DNA of 64,000 nucleotides from Flavobacterium psychrotrophum. GTDB lineage: Bacteria > Bacteroidota > Bacteroidia > Flavobacteriales > Flavobacteriaceae. Positions 25,853 through 34,140 of this stretch are shown piece after piece. The notes below the pieces were generated by a model. The model did not search any database and was not told the origin of the DNA. It saw only the letters and a program-made list of their open reading frames with translations. The stretch lies in the NCBI RefSeq assembly GCF_003403075.1, contig NZ_CP031557.1:2294001-2358000 (forward strand), given 5' to 3'. The position numbers and the translations under genes are program-made. Numbering within the stretch: position 1 is the stretch's first letter; each line of letters opens with the position of its first letter.

Positions 25853-27277
25853 ATGTTAAGAGCTTGGAAATTAGAATTTGAGATAGATGCAAAGTCCGGT
25901 AAGGCTATATACCTGCAAATAGCCGATGCTGTGATTAGAGACATACAAACAGGCCGATTAAAACCTGGAGAGGCATTGCCTGGGAGTCGAAATCTGGCGC
26001 AATTACTTAAAGTTAACCGTAATACGGTTATTGAGGCCCTAAATGTACTTTTGCTTGAAGGATGGCTAGTTTCGAGAGAACGGTCGGGCACTTTTGTATC
26101 TGATGAGCTCCCAAAGGCCGGTGCTAAAGATAACAGGCCGCAGGACACATACAAAAGTGCTGAACATACAAAAGTATATCGTATAAAGTTTGATGACGGG
26201 CATCCCGACACCGGAATTGCACCTATTACAGAACTGGCAAGGGCATACCGACAGATATTTAATCAAAAAGGAAAATGGCGAATGATGGGTTATAGCAGCG
26301 AACTGGGTAACCGCGATTTTAGGGAGGCAGTCGCCCAAATGCTTAGCCACCAAAGGGCAATGCAGGTAAACTATAAAAACATATGCATAACACGGGGTAG
26401 CCAAATGGCAATGTATCTTACCGCCCAAACCCTTATAGACGAAGGAGACTGCGTAATTGTTGAAAATCCGGGATATCAGCCTGCATGGGAAGCTTTGCAG
26501 CATGCCGGCGCAAAATTACTGCCTGCCGCCGTAGACAAAGAGGGTATAGTACTGACAGACATACTTACCTATCTCAACTCAAATGTAATAAAAGCAGTAT
26601 ACGTAACGCCTCACAGGCAATATCCTACAACAGTATCACTAAGCCTGAGAAGAAGGCTGGAGCTGGTTGCACTGTCAAATAAATATGGCTTTACAATAAT
26701 TGAGGATGACTATGATAATGAATTTCATTTTGGATACCGCCCTATTTTGCCATTAGCCAGCTTTGCTGAACTGGATAATTATGTGTATATAGGTACCATG
26801 AGCAAAGTTGTGGCTCCCGCCTTGCGTATTGGCTTTCTTGTAAGCAGTAATCCTGCATTTATTGAAAGAGTTGCAGGACTACGCAGAATTATAGATGTGC
26901 AGGGAGATAACATAATGGAACAGGCAGTTTTACAGCTGATTAAAGACGGTACGATAAAAAAACATATAAAGAAAGCCACGGCACACTACAGGGTCAAAAG
27001 AGACAATGTTGCCATTTTGCTTAACAAACATCTTGGGCAGTACGTAGATTACACTATACCAGACGGTGGCCTGGCATTCTGGGTTGTACCTAAAACCGCC
27101 GTAAACTGGGAAGAACTCACAGAAAACCTGAAAGGACATGGCATAAAAATAATTTCGCCAACAATTTATGGCTTTAATCAGCAAGCCTTTGGGTTGCGGT
27201 TGGGTTATGGGTCACTCCCGGAATCTGAACTTGAAGAAGCTTTAATGAAAATGGCTAAATATTTTGAGAAAACATAA
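25853..27277 (+). CDS. MocR-type regulator (GntR helix-turn-helix fused to aminotransferase fold)
   Basis: A 474-residue PLP-dependent transcription factor. The N-terminal winged helix (about 1-75, IQTGRLKPGEALPGSRNLAQ, VNRNTVIEALNVL) is joined by a linker to a class I aminotransferase-like domain (about 110-470) with the PLP lysine in GTMSKVVAPALRIGFL near residue 317 and EDDYDNEFHF. MocR proteins sense PLP or amino compounds and control neighbouring genes, as PdxR, GabR and TauR do. No pdxST, gab or tau genes adjoin, so it is probably the regulator of the divergent cupin / DHDPS-like / redoxin operon. It terminates at 27282-27312. Confidence 0.93.
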   Translation: MLRAWKLEFEIDAKSGKAIYLQIADAVIRDIQTGRLKPGEALPGSRNLAQLLKVNRNTVIEALNVLLLEGWLVSRERSGTFVSDELPKAGAKDNRPQDTYKSAEHTKVYRIKFDDGHPDTGIAPITELARAYRQIFNQKGKWRMMGYSSELGNRDFREAVAQMLSHQRAMQVNYKNICITRGSQMAMYLTAQTLIDEGDCVIVENPGYQPAWEALQHAGAKLLPAAVDKEGIVLTDILTYLNSNVIKAVYVTPHRQYPTTVSLSLRRRLELVALSNKYGFTIIEDDYDNEFHFGYRPILPLASFAELDNYVYIGTMSKVVAPALRIGFLVSSNPAFIERVAGLRRIIDVQGDNIMEQAVLQLIKDGTIKKHIKKATAHYRVKRDNVAILLNKHLGQYVDYTIPDGGLAFWVVPKTAVNWEELTENLKGHGIKIISPTIYGFNQQAFGLRLGYGSLPESELEEALMKMAKYFEKT

Positions 27278-27281
27278 GATA

Positions 27282-27312
27282 AAAACCCTGACCACATCAA
27301 AGCCAGGGTTTT
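27282..27312. terminator. bidirectional terminator between the MocR gene and nadB
   Basis: AAAACCCTG (27282-27290) pairs with CAGGGTTTT (27304-27312) with a 13-nt loop, 5 bp after the MocR stop. Convergent genes flank it, and its A/T flanks suit both directions. Confidence 0.7.
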
Positions 27313-27429
27313 AAAAAATATACTTTTTAATTATTTTTGTGCAGGGCTGCTGCGTTGTTCTGGAACTGTATCATTCTACTTTAAAATACTCTCCTGACTA
27401 CAAATAGCTAAGTTTTAGCAGTTCCGCTT

Positions 27430-28941
27430 TCAATTACAATAATTTTCTGATAAGTAAGGTTCAGAAAGTCCATTCTTTGCCTGCTTAACTATGATACCTG
27501 CTACAGTAAGCATATTTAAAATTTCTATTAGTTTAAGCGATACCGTAAGGCTATTATAAAGAGCAAAAGCCTGTTTTTTTAATTCGGCTATGATTTCTGT
27601 TACGTGCGATTCCGGCAGGCCTTCCAGATAAAATTTCTGAAGCGTTTCCTGTAATTTCTTCTTCAGTATACTAATTTGGTTCTCATGTAACTTGCCGGGA
27701 ATTATACCGTACTTGTTTATATATCCATTAGTACACAGGCAAGTACCATCTATACTGTTACAAACGGCTTGTGCTGCCTGGTGCGCATATACAACAGCTT
27801 CTAACAAAGAGTTAGATGCCAGCCTGTTTTTGCCATGAAGCCCGGTACGGGCACATTCGCCAATGGCATATAAACCGTTTACTGAGCTTTGTGCGTTTTT
27901 ATTTACCACAATACCACCACACTGGTAATGGGCTACCGGTGTAATAGGTAACAAATCTGTAAAAGGATCAAGCTTAATACTCTTACAATAAGCAAGTATA
28001 GCAGGAAAATGTACCGCAAAAGTTTCTTTATCTAAATGGCGGCAATCCAGGAAAACACAATTTTTCCCGCTTTTGCGAAACTCCTCTCCAATTGCTCCTG
28101 ATACAATGTCGCGTGTGGCAAGCTCACCCCTTGAGTCTGTTTGAAAAAGAAAACGTTTACCCTCATGGTTTACTATATGCGCCCCATATCCGCGCAAGGC
28201 CTCTGTAAGTAAAAAGCTTGGGTTTTTACCTGGTTCATACAACGCTGTAGGATGAAACTGTATGTATTGCATATCGGCTATTTCTGCACCTGCCCTGTAA
28301 GCAATAGCTATACCATCGGCAGTAGCAATAGCAGGGTTAGTAGTGTGTTTAAATAATTGTCCGCATCCGCCGGTACTCAGCACAAGTGTTCTAAAACGTG
28401 TATAATGTATCCTGTTATCAGGAGTAAAGTAAAAAGCGCCTACACAGGTTTTGTTTTCTACCACAAGATCTATAACCGTATGTTTTTCGAGTATCGTAAT
28501 GTTACTTAATGACATGACCGTTGCGAGTAGCGCTCGCTCTACCTCTTCTCCCGTAGTGTCGCCATGATGCAATATTCTCTTGTGCGAATGTCCGCCTTCA
28601 AGGGCAAGGTCATATCCTTTATTAACGGTGTCAAAATGTACGCCCAGGCCTATAAGTTCATAAAGCCTTTCAGGAGCCTGTTCTACTACCATCCTTACCA
28701 CTTCTTTATCACTGCAACCTCCACCGGCTCTAATAGTATCATCTATGTGCTGTTCAAAACTGTCTTCAAGGGTGTTTAATACAGCAGCTATACCTCCCTG
28801 GGCAAACTGTGTGTTAGAAACTTCAGCAAAATCTTTTGTCATTATGGTTATAGATAGATCTTTGCGTTTCATAGCCGTTTTAATGGCAAAAAATAATCCG
28901 GCTATGCCTGTGCCTACTACTAATATATCTGTTTTTAACAT
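27430..28941 (-). CDS. nadB: L-aspartate oxidase
   Basis: A 503-residue FAD enzyme oxidising L-aspartate to iminoaspartate, the first step of de novo NAD synthesis. It has the FAD dinucleotide motif VVGTGIAGLFFAI, then SNTQFAQGGIAAVL, LEGGHSHKRILHHGDTTG, the active-site segment QFHPTALYEPG, the arginine in TRDIVSGAIGEE, and PITPVAHYQCGGI typical of the fumarate reductase/NadB family. It follows nadA by 12 bp and uses it as partner. nadC is not in the window. The product is unstable and is consumed directly by NadA. Confidence 0.96.
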   Translation of the reverse strand: MLKTDILVVGTGIAGLFFAIKTAMKRKDLSITIMTKDFAEVSNTQFAQGGIAAVLNTLEDSFEQHIDDTIRAGGGCSDKEVVRMVVEQAPERLYELIGLGVHFDTVNKGYDLALEGGHSHKRILHHGDTTGEEVERALLATVMSLSNITILEKHTVIDLVVENKTCVGAFYFTPDNRIHYTRFRTLVLSTGGCGQLFKHTTNPAIATADGIAIAYRAGAEIADMQYIQFHPTALYEPGKNPSFLLTEALRGYGAHIVNHEGKRFLFQTDSRGELATRDIVSGAIGEEFRKSGKNCVFLDCRHLDKETFAVHFPAILAYCKSIKLDPFTDLLPITPVAHYQCGGIVVNKNAQSSVNGLYAIGECARTGLHGKNRLASNSLLEAVVYAHQAAQAVCNSIDGTCLCTNGYINKYGIIPGKLHENQISILKKKLQETLQKFYLEGLPESHVTEIIAELKKQAFALYNSLTVSLKLIEILNMLTVAGIIVKQAKNGLSEPYLSENYCN

Positions 28942-28953
28942 GATTATTTTATT

Positions 28954-29886
28954 TTAAGAAAGTTCGAGCATACGCTGTATTGGTTTTAAGGCCTCAAGCC
29001 TTAATGGCTCGTTAATAGTTATTTCCGGATAACCATTTTTAATACACCGGTACAGCTTTTCCAGCGTATTTAGTTTCATAAAGGCACACTCGCTACATGC
29101 GCAGGCATTGTCTTCATAAGACGGTGCGGGTATGAGTGTTTTGCCCTTCGCGGCTTCGGCTAACTGGTACAATATTCCTGCCTCTGTAGCTACAATAAAC
29201 GTTTCGGCATTACTTTTCACTATATAATCTAACATTCCTGATGTAGATCCTATATAGTGTGCCACTTGCAATATCTGCGCTTCAGATTCAGGATGCGCTA
29301 CAATTTTAGCACCGGGATATTCCTTGTAAAGAGCAATAAGCTTATCAAATGAAAAGGCTTCGTGAACTACACAGGAACCATCCCATAGTATAAGATTGCG
29401 TCCTGTAGTTTTTTTTAGGTAATTGCCCAGGTTCCTGTCTGGCGCAAATAAAATAGGCTCATCTCCAGGAAAAGATTCAATGATCTTTTTTGCGTTAGAT
29501 GAAGTACAAACCACATCGCTAAGTGTCTTGATACTGGCAGAACAGTTTATATAAGTAACAACTTTATGTCCTGGATACTGATCTTTCCATTTTTTAAAAT
29601 CGCTGGCATTGCAACCATCAGCAAGCGAACATCCGGCGTTCATATCCGGCAATACAACCTTTTTTTCTGGATTAAGAATTTTAGCCGTTTCTGCCATAAA
29701 GTGTACTCCGGCAAAAACAATCATCTCGGCATCGGTTGTAGCGGCTTTTTTAGACAGTTCCAGGCTATCGCCTACAAAATCTGCAATATCCTGTATGTCT
29801 TTCTCCTGATAATAATGTGCAAGTATTACAGCTTTCTTTTCTTTTTTGAGCTGTAAAATCTCATCTATAAGGGCTTGTTTATTCAT
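28954..29886 (-). CDS. nadA: quinolinate synthase A
   Basis: A 310-residue iron-sulfur enzyme condensing iminoaspartate with dihydroxyacetone phosphate to quinolinate. Family features are AHYYQEKDIQDIADFVGDSL, the three cluster cysteine regions (NAGCSLADGC, VVCTSSNA, CACSECAFMKLN), FAPDRNLG and GSCVVHEAF, and the substrate histidine in VAHPESE. It leads the nadA-nadB operon. Immediately upstream lies a hairpin-like dyad at 29914-29929, overlapping the expected promoter, which may be a NAD-responsive control site; no such regulator is encoded beside it. Confidence 0.96.
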   Translation of the reverse strand: MNKQALIDEILQLKKEKKAVILAHYYQEKDIQDIADFVGDSLELSKKAATTDAEMIVFAGVHFMAETAKILNPEKKVVLPDMNAGCSLADGCNASDFKKWKDQYPGHKVVTYINCSASIKTLSDVVCTSSNAKKIIESFPGDEPILFAPDRNLGNYLKKTTGRNLILWDGSCVVHEAFSFDKLIALYKEYPGAKIVAHPESEAQILQVAHYIGSTSGMLDYIVKSNAETFIVATEAGILYQLAEAAKGKTLIPAPSYEDNACACSECAFMKLNTLEKLYRCIKNGYPEITINEPLRLEALKPIQRMLELS

Positions 29887-29913
29887 GTCTTGTAAGTAAG
29901 CCTTTTCATTGTG

Positions 29914-29929
29914 GTTTACTTTCGTAAAC
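29914..29929. promoter_or_regulatory. dyad upstream of nadA
   Basis: GTTTAC-TTTC-GTAAAC is a perfect 6-4-6 inverted repeat 28 bp before the nadA start. GTTTACTT is repeated 25 bp further upstream at 29939-29946. Either an operator or a short hairpin in the leader. Confidence 0.4.
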
Positions 29930-29955
29930 TTAGTACCTGTTTACTTACTTTTTCA

Positions 29956-30060
29956 TGATATAAATCATATCATTACTCATATTTTACACTTTCAAAATAC
30001 TGTATAACAAATATTTGACTTTAAAAAAACTACTCATCATATTTTTTATATCATATGATA
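29956..30060. promoter_or_regulatory. pair of ATATCA/TGATAT palindromes, candidate operator
   Basis: TGATAT-AAATC-ATATCA (29956-29972) and the 12-bp palindrome TATCATATGATA (30049-30060) share the half-site ATATCA/TGATA and lie 88 bp apart. Shared half-sites suggest one dimeric regulator, loosely like CRP/FNR-type sites, but no regulator is identified. Confidence 0.4.
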
Positions 30061-30253
30061 ATAGTCATGCTTTCCGCAAATTATCAGACATAATTTTACT
30101 CTGTAATCAGGAGAATTTTAAGCTATTCAGCTCTCTGATAAATATCATTTTTTACAGAAAAACGCCGGTATAATTTTACCGATGTAAACAGGATCAGAAC
30201 ACCGGTTACAATACAAAATTCGCACACAATTATTTAATAAATACCAATTAGTT

Positions 30254-30355
30254 ATGACACCCAAAACAATGAAAACAACTTTTCCTTACAAGCTGGGGAG
30301 TGAGTTGCATATTAAAAAGCGCTTGCCTGCAATACTACAGAAAACTAAAAATTAA
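30254..30355 (+). CDS. possible 33-aa leader peptide before the YceI operon
   Basis: ATG at 30254, with a second in-frame ATG five codons later, opens a frame encoding MTPKTMKTTFPYKLGSELHI then KKRLPAILQKTKN. It is basic and not hydrophobic, and it ends 17 bp before the YceI start. It may be a short translated leader, or chance. No family recognised. Confidence 0.25.
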   Translation: MTPKTMKTTFPYKLGSELHIKKRLPAILQKTKN

Positions 30356-30372
30356 CCTTTTATAAAAACACC

Positions 30373-30936
30373 ATGAAAATTAATTCAATCACTCAATGCA
30401 TTAGCTTACTGTTACTATTATTTGTTGTAACAACAGCCAGTGCCCAGGAAACACTTACTATAGAACCTAAACCAACACTAAAAATATCAGGCACGTCGTC
30501 TCTTCATGACTGGGAGATGATATCTAACACCGCTACCGGAAAGCTGGTTGCTGTAATGGATGGAGCCAAAATAGAAAAGATTAACTCCCTGATTATTGAA
30601 ATGCCTGCCGAATCTATTAAAAGCGGAAAAAGCGGTATGGATAAAAATGCTTACAAAGCACTTAATACAAGCCAATACAAAACGGTAAAGTTTGAACTAA
30701 AACTGGCTACCAAAACAACAACCGGATGGACGCTTAAAGGAAACTTTACTATAGCCGGAGTTACAAAAGAGGCAAACATTGCTGTAAAAGAAACAGCTAC
30801 AGCAGGTAAAAATACCCTGAGCGGCGATTATAGCTTTAAGCTTACCGATTATAAAATTACACCGCCTACAGCACTTTTGGGTACCGTTAAAACAGGAGAC
30901 GCTGTAAAAATTTCTTTTGTAATAAACTTCAAATAA
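30373..30936 (+). CDS. YceI-family periplasmic lipid-binding protein
   Basis: A 187-residue protein with signal peptide MKINSITQCISLLLLLFVVT ending at TASAQ. The mature part is a YceI lipocalin-like barrel: SGTSSLHDWEM, a middle MPAESIKSGKSGMDKNAYKAL and FELK segment, LKGNFTIAGVTKEA, and a C-terminal SFKLTDYKITPPTALLGTVKTGDAV. YceI barrels bind polyisoprenoid-type lipids in the periplasm. It starts an operon with an outer-membrane barrel and a second, divergent YceI-like protein, so a lipid or quinone transfer function at the outer membrane is plausible but inferred. Confidence 0.9.
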   Translation: MKINSITQCISLLLLLFVVTTASAQETLTIEPKPTLKISGTSSLHDWEMISNTATGKLVAVMDGAKIEKINSLIIEMPAESIKSGKSGMDKNAYKALNTSQYKTVKFELKLATKTTTGWTLKGNFTIAGVTKEANIAVKETATAGKNTLSGDYSFKLTDYKITPPTALLGTVKTGDAVKISFVINFK

Positions 30937-30965
30937 ACACTTTGGCAATTTAAAATATAAGCCTT

Positions 30966-32246
30966 ATGAGAACTAAATTCTTCTTATTCATTTTCGTAAT
31001 GATAGCAACGCTGGGTTATGCACAGGAGCAAGCCTATAAAATGAACAATTTTTATATACAAAATAAAGATGCCAGGAACAGCTTTGAGCCTAAAAAGGAT
31101 ACAGCTACAACTTTTGATAAAGTACGTGTAAACGTAGGTGGTGCATTTGCACTGCAATTTCAGGCCGTTACACACGAAAATACTGCTACACCCGTTATGG
31201 TAAATGATGTTAATACAAACCAATTGTATGACATAGGAAATAACTTTAATCTTGCAACAGCAAACCTCGATCTTAATGTAGCCTTATACGATGGTGTTAA
31301 CCTGCACTTAAGAACTTTCCTTTCATCACGCCACCACAACGAAACCTATGTAAAAGGTGGGTACTTGCAAATTGATAAACTGGACTTTATTAAGAAAGAC
31401 TTTTTAAAGGATGTAATGAAGTATGCATCAATAAAAATAGGCCATAACGAAATAAACTACGGAGATGCACATTTTAGAAGAAGCGACAACGCCAGTACAT
31501 TAATGAACCCGTTTGTGGGCAACTGGCTTATGGATGCTTATGCAACAATGGTTTTTGCAGAAGTATACTACCAGAGAGATGGCTGGCTGGCTATGGCAGG
31601 TGTTACAAACGGCCGACTTAACCAAACTGCTAACGGAGGTACAAGCCCATCTATATATGGTAAAGTAGGTTTTGACAAACAAATTACAGATAGCTTTAGA
31701 TTTCGCCTTACAGGATCTGCTTACAATGCTGCAGAAACAAAAAGGACAGATTTTTATGATGGCGACAGGGCCGGGTCCAGATATTACTTTGTAATGGAAA
31801 ACACAGCAGCCACATCTTCTGCAAATTTCAGGTCGGGTCAGGTTGTTCCGGGCTTTACTAACAAGCTTACTTCATTTATGGTTAACCCGTTTATTAAATA
31901 TCAGGGACTTGAACTTTTTGGGGTGTATGAAAATGCAAGCGGAAGAAGCCTGGCAGAAACAGACAGGAGAACATATCAGCAGTATGCCGCTGAGCTGCTA
32001 TACCGTTTTGGTAAAGATGAAAACCTTTATTTGGGTGGCCGTTATAATGGTGTTTCTGGCAAAACAGCTGCCGGAGAAGATATTGATGTTACACGTTTTA
32101 ATATTGGCGGTGGCTGGTTTATGACAAAAAACATACTTGTAAAAGTAGAATATGTAAACCAAAAATATGACGGTTTTGCACCAACAAACATTCTTAACGG
32201 CGGTAAATTTAATGGCTTTGTTGCAGAGGCTGCAATAGCTTTCTAA
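30966..32246 (+). CDS. outer-membrane beta-barrel protein (porin-like)
   Basis: A 426-residue protein with signal MRTKFFLFIFVMIATLGYAQ, then alternating aromatic beta strands to a C-terminal ...GFVAEAAIAF with terminal phenylalanine, typical of an outer-membrane barrel. Strand-like segments include VNVGGAFALQFQ, ANLDLNVALYDGVNLHLRTFL, LRTFLSSRHHNETYVKGGYL and TRFNIGGGWFMTKNILVKVE. No plug domain, so a porin rather than a TonB-dependent receptor. It lies 29 bp after the first YceI gene and 12 bp before the second. Substrate unknown. Confidence 0.8.
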   Translation: MRTKFFLFIFVMIATLGYAQEQAYKMNNFYIQNKDARNSFEPKKDTATTFDKVRVNVGGAFALQFQAVTHENTATPVMVNDVNTNQLYDIGNNFNLATANLDLNVALYDGVNLHLRTFLSSRHHNETYVKGGYLQIDKLDFIKKDFLKDVMKYASIKIGHNEINYGDAHFRRSDNASTLMNPFVGNWLMDAYATMVFAEVYYQRDGWLAMAGVTNGRLNQTANGGTSPSIYGKVGFDKQITDSFRFRLTGSAYNAAETKRTDFYDGDRAGSRYYFVMENTAATSSANFRSGQVVPGFTNKLTSFMVNPFIKYQGLELFGVYENASGRSLAETDRRTYQQYAAELLYRFGKDENLYLGGRYNGVSGKTAAGEDIDVTRFNIGGGWFMTKNILVKVEYVNQKYDGFAPTNILNGGKFNGFVAEAAIAF

Positions 32247-32258
32247 AATCAATTCATC

Positions 32259-32792
32259 ATGTGGAAGTATATCTGTATCATGCTAATGGGGTTGGTAACG
32301 TTTCCTGAAAACCCGGCAGAAAGCATTATTGTAGTAAGGCAGGCCTTTACCATTGAAGGCGATACTTCTGTAGGCGATTTTTCCTGTACATATGAGCTGG
32401 ATCAAAGAGATACTGTAAAAATAAACGGGCTGCTTGCAGAAAATACCACGGTACAATACATCATACCTTCATCTGCTTTTGAATGTCATAATTTTTTACT
32501 GAATCGCGACTTTAAAAAAACAATAAAGGCTAAAGAATATAAAGATATAAGAGTTGGTATATCAGGTTTCAGAAAAAGCGGCAACCACTATGTGTGTAAT
32601 CTAAGGCTGCGGCTTGCAGGTAAAGAAAAACTTTATGAAGATACAGTATTAAAAACTACAAGAGATGATTTAAACGGATCGTTAACCGTAAAATTTCCTG
32701 AGTTTGACCTTACTCCTCCCAAAAAACTTGGAGGGCTGGTAAAAGTAAAAGAGGATATTAAAATATCAATAGCACTTACTGTATTACAGTAA
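32259..32792 (+). CDS. divergent YceI-like protein
   Basis: A 177-residue protein with a short hydrophobic N-terminus MWKYICIMLMGLVTFP and no classical Ala-x-Ala cleavage site. The body keeps the YceI outline: FSCTYELDQ at the start, a central NFLLNRDFKKTIKAKEYKDI matching the M-N-KAL-KY segment of YceI, and a C-terminal FDLTPPKKLGGLVKVKEDIKI that parallels the TPPTALLGTVKTGD end of the first protein. It is therefore a second, diverged copy in the same operon, 12 bp behind the barrel gene. Sequence similarity is weak outside these points. Confidence 0.7.
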   Translation: MWKYICIMLMGLVTFPENPAESIIVVRQAFTIEGDTSVGDFSCTYELDQRDTVKINGLLAENTTVQYIIPSSAFECHNFLLNRDFKKTIKAKEYKDIRVGISGFRKSGNHYVCNLRLRLAGKEKLYEDTVLKTTRDDLNGSLTVKFPEFDLTPPKKLGGLVKVKEDIKISIALTVLQ

Positions 32793-32822
32793 AGTAAATA
32801 GTATAGGTTAGTCATTTTATGT

Positions 32823-32854
32823 AAGAGGTTGCTTAAACAAATAAGCAGCCTCTT
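32823..32854. terminator. terminator between the YceI operon and the Nudix regulator gene
   Basis: Arms 32823-32835 (AAGAGGTTGCTTA) and 32842-32854 (TAAGCAGCCTCTT) pair over 13 bp with one G-U pair and a 6-nt loop. Convergent genes flank it, so it probably serves both. Confidence 0.75.
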
Positions 32855-32923
32855 TGCTTTAGTAGAATTAGTCATTTTTGAATATCTTTCCGGTGCAATT
32901 TAAATTTAATGACAATTTACATA

Positions 32924-33676
32924 TTACCAACTCTCCTGGAAACCATTTTCTAAAGCTTTAGCATATTCATCGCCATTAAATACATATAAGTCAGGCGATT
33001 TATGAGCACCTCCTTTACGTTTTTCATCAAGCTTTTTTAGTATGTTATATCGCTTCATTTTACGATAAAAGTTTCCTCTGTTAAGTTCTTTATCTAAAAT
33101 AACTTCATACAGTTTTTGCAATTCCGGCAGGGTAAACTTTTCAGGCAACAGGTTATAGCCTATGGGCTTGTAATTAAGGTCGCGCCTTAGCTGCAAGAGT
33201 GCTTCATTATATATTTCGCCGTGATCCATAGTAAATCCGGGCAATGCCTGTATATCGTGCCATGCACAGGCATCAGAAAACATATCAATTTTTGGATCAA
33301 GTGTAGTAAAGTCTATCAGGGCATAGTAGCCAATAGATATAAAGCGGTCTGCCTGCCACAGCCCTTTAGGATAATTGTCGAAAAAACCTTCTGACCTCCC
33401 CGTTTTACCAAAAGTTTTAAACTGGTTCAGGTAAACATCGGTAGCGCCTGTGCGCCTAAATAGTATATTTTTGGCAGCTTCTATTATATCTTCGTTCTTA
33501 TCAACATAGCCACCGGGTAGTGCCCAGGTATTTTCACCTTCAAAACGGGTGAGCAGCACCTTAAGACAATCGTTATGAAAGCCAAATACCACACAATCAA
33601 TAGAAATATGCGCCAGGTATTTTTCTTTATAGATTGCAGAGCTTGTTTGAAGTTTATCGCTAAAACTGCCTGACAT
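32924..33676 (-). CDS. Nudix-domain transcriptional regulator (NrtR/AraR-like) with degenerate Nudix box
   Basis: A 250-residue protein with a Nudix fold (about 25-165) and a C-terminal winged helix (about 175-240, PEKFTLPELQKLYEVIL, FYRKMKRYNILKKL). The frame extends to a TTG at 33691; the ATG at 33676 (MSGSFSDKLQ) is preferred. The Nudix signature keeps GGYVDKNED but the catalytic R-E-x-x-E-E positions read N-I-L-F-R-R, so hydrolase activity should be lost, as in the NrtR group of repressors, which bind NAD-linked or sugar effectors such as arabinose. It is divergent from the receptor/nucleoside hydrolase/GH3 operon, with repeated half-sites in between, so it is its likely repressor. Confidence 0.88.
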   Translation of the reverse strand: MSGSFSDKLQTSSAIYKEKYLAHISIDCVVFGFHNDCLKVLLTRFEGENTWALPGGYVDKNEDIIEAAKNILFRRTGATDVYLNQFKTFGKTGRSEGFFDNYPKGLWQADRFISIGYYALIDFTTLDPKIDMFSDACAWHDIQALPGFTMDHGEIYNEALLQLRRDLNYKPIGYNLLPEKFTLPELQKLYEVILDKELNRGNFYRKMKRYNILKKLDEKRKGGAHKSPDLYVFNGDEYAKALENGFQESW

Positions 33677-34140
33677 AATCTTTTTTTCCAAAAATACAGC
33701 TATGATTTTTTTTCTGCAAATTTTAGTATTTTTTTAATGTTTTATTATGAAGCATTAATTTTAATCTTAAGCCCAGAAAATACTGCTACTTCCTAATAAA
33801 TGAATGGTTTAAAATAATAGGCCTCTATGTTAATTTACCCCTACAACGTTGTAAAATTTTTATGCTTCATTTGGAAACATTAAAAAAATGTTATAATATT
33901 GCTTCATGTAGAAGCATAAAAACACTAGCTTCTCGAAAACGATGTAAGAAGTGTATATTAAACATATAACTATAAACAACAACATAACTAAACAACAAAA
34001 GAAAAGCTATAATACAGCCTGCGCAATTGTATTGATGGTACGCTCTTAAATACTCACAACAATATTTATAATTCAAAAGGTTAGGAAACCCAAACTCCTG
34101 ACCCGGAATTCTTATACCCAAACCTAAATAATTAATACAA
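33677..34140. promoter_or_regulatory. divergent control region with four GAAGCA/TGCTTC half-sites
   Basis: 464 bp without a gene. ATGAAGCAT occurs at 33747-33755, its complement ATGCTTCAT at 33862-33870, and the dyad TGCTTC-ATGTA-GAAGCA at 33900-33916. A further perfect palindrome TACAACGTTGTA lies at 33842-33853. The repeated GAAGCA half-site is the best operator candidate for the Nudix regulator. No exact TAnnTTTG promoter element was found for the receptor gene. Confidence 0.55.

Larger units (their letters stand above)
29887..30372. other. 486-bp divergent intergenic region rich in palindromes
   Basis: It lies between nadA (minus) and the YceI gene (plus). It holds four perfect dyads: GTTTAC-N4-GTAAAC (29914-29929), TGATAT-N5-ATATCA (29956-29972), TATCATATGATA (30049-30060) and CGGTA-N6-TACCG (30166-30181), plus a 33-codon frame at 30254-30355. 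The first dyad sits at the nadA promoter; the last lies close to the presumed YceI promoter. Confidence 0.55.

Noticed and set aside
32924..33676. assignment as an active Nudix hydrolase
   Set aside because: The catalytic R-E-x-x-E-E residues are replaced and a winged helix is attached.
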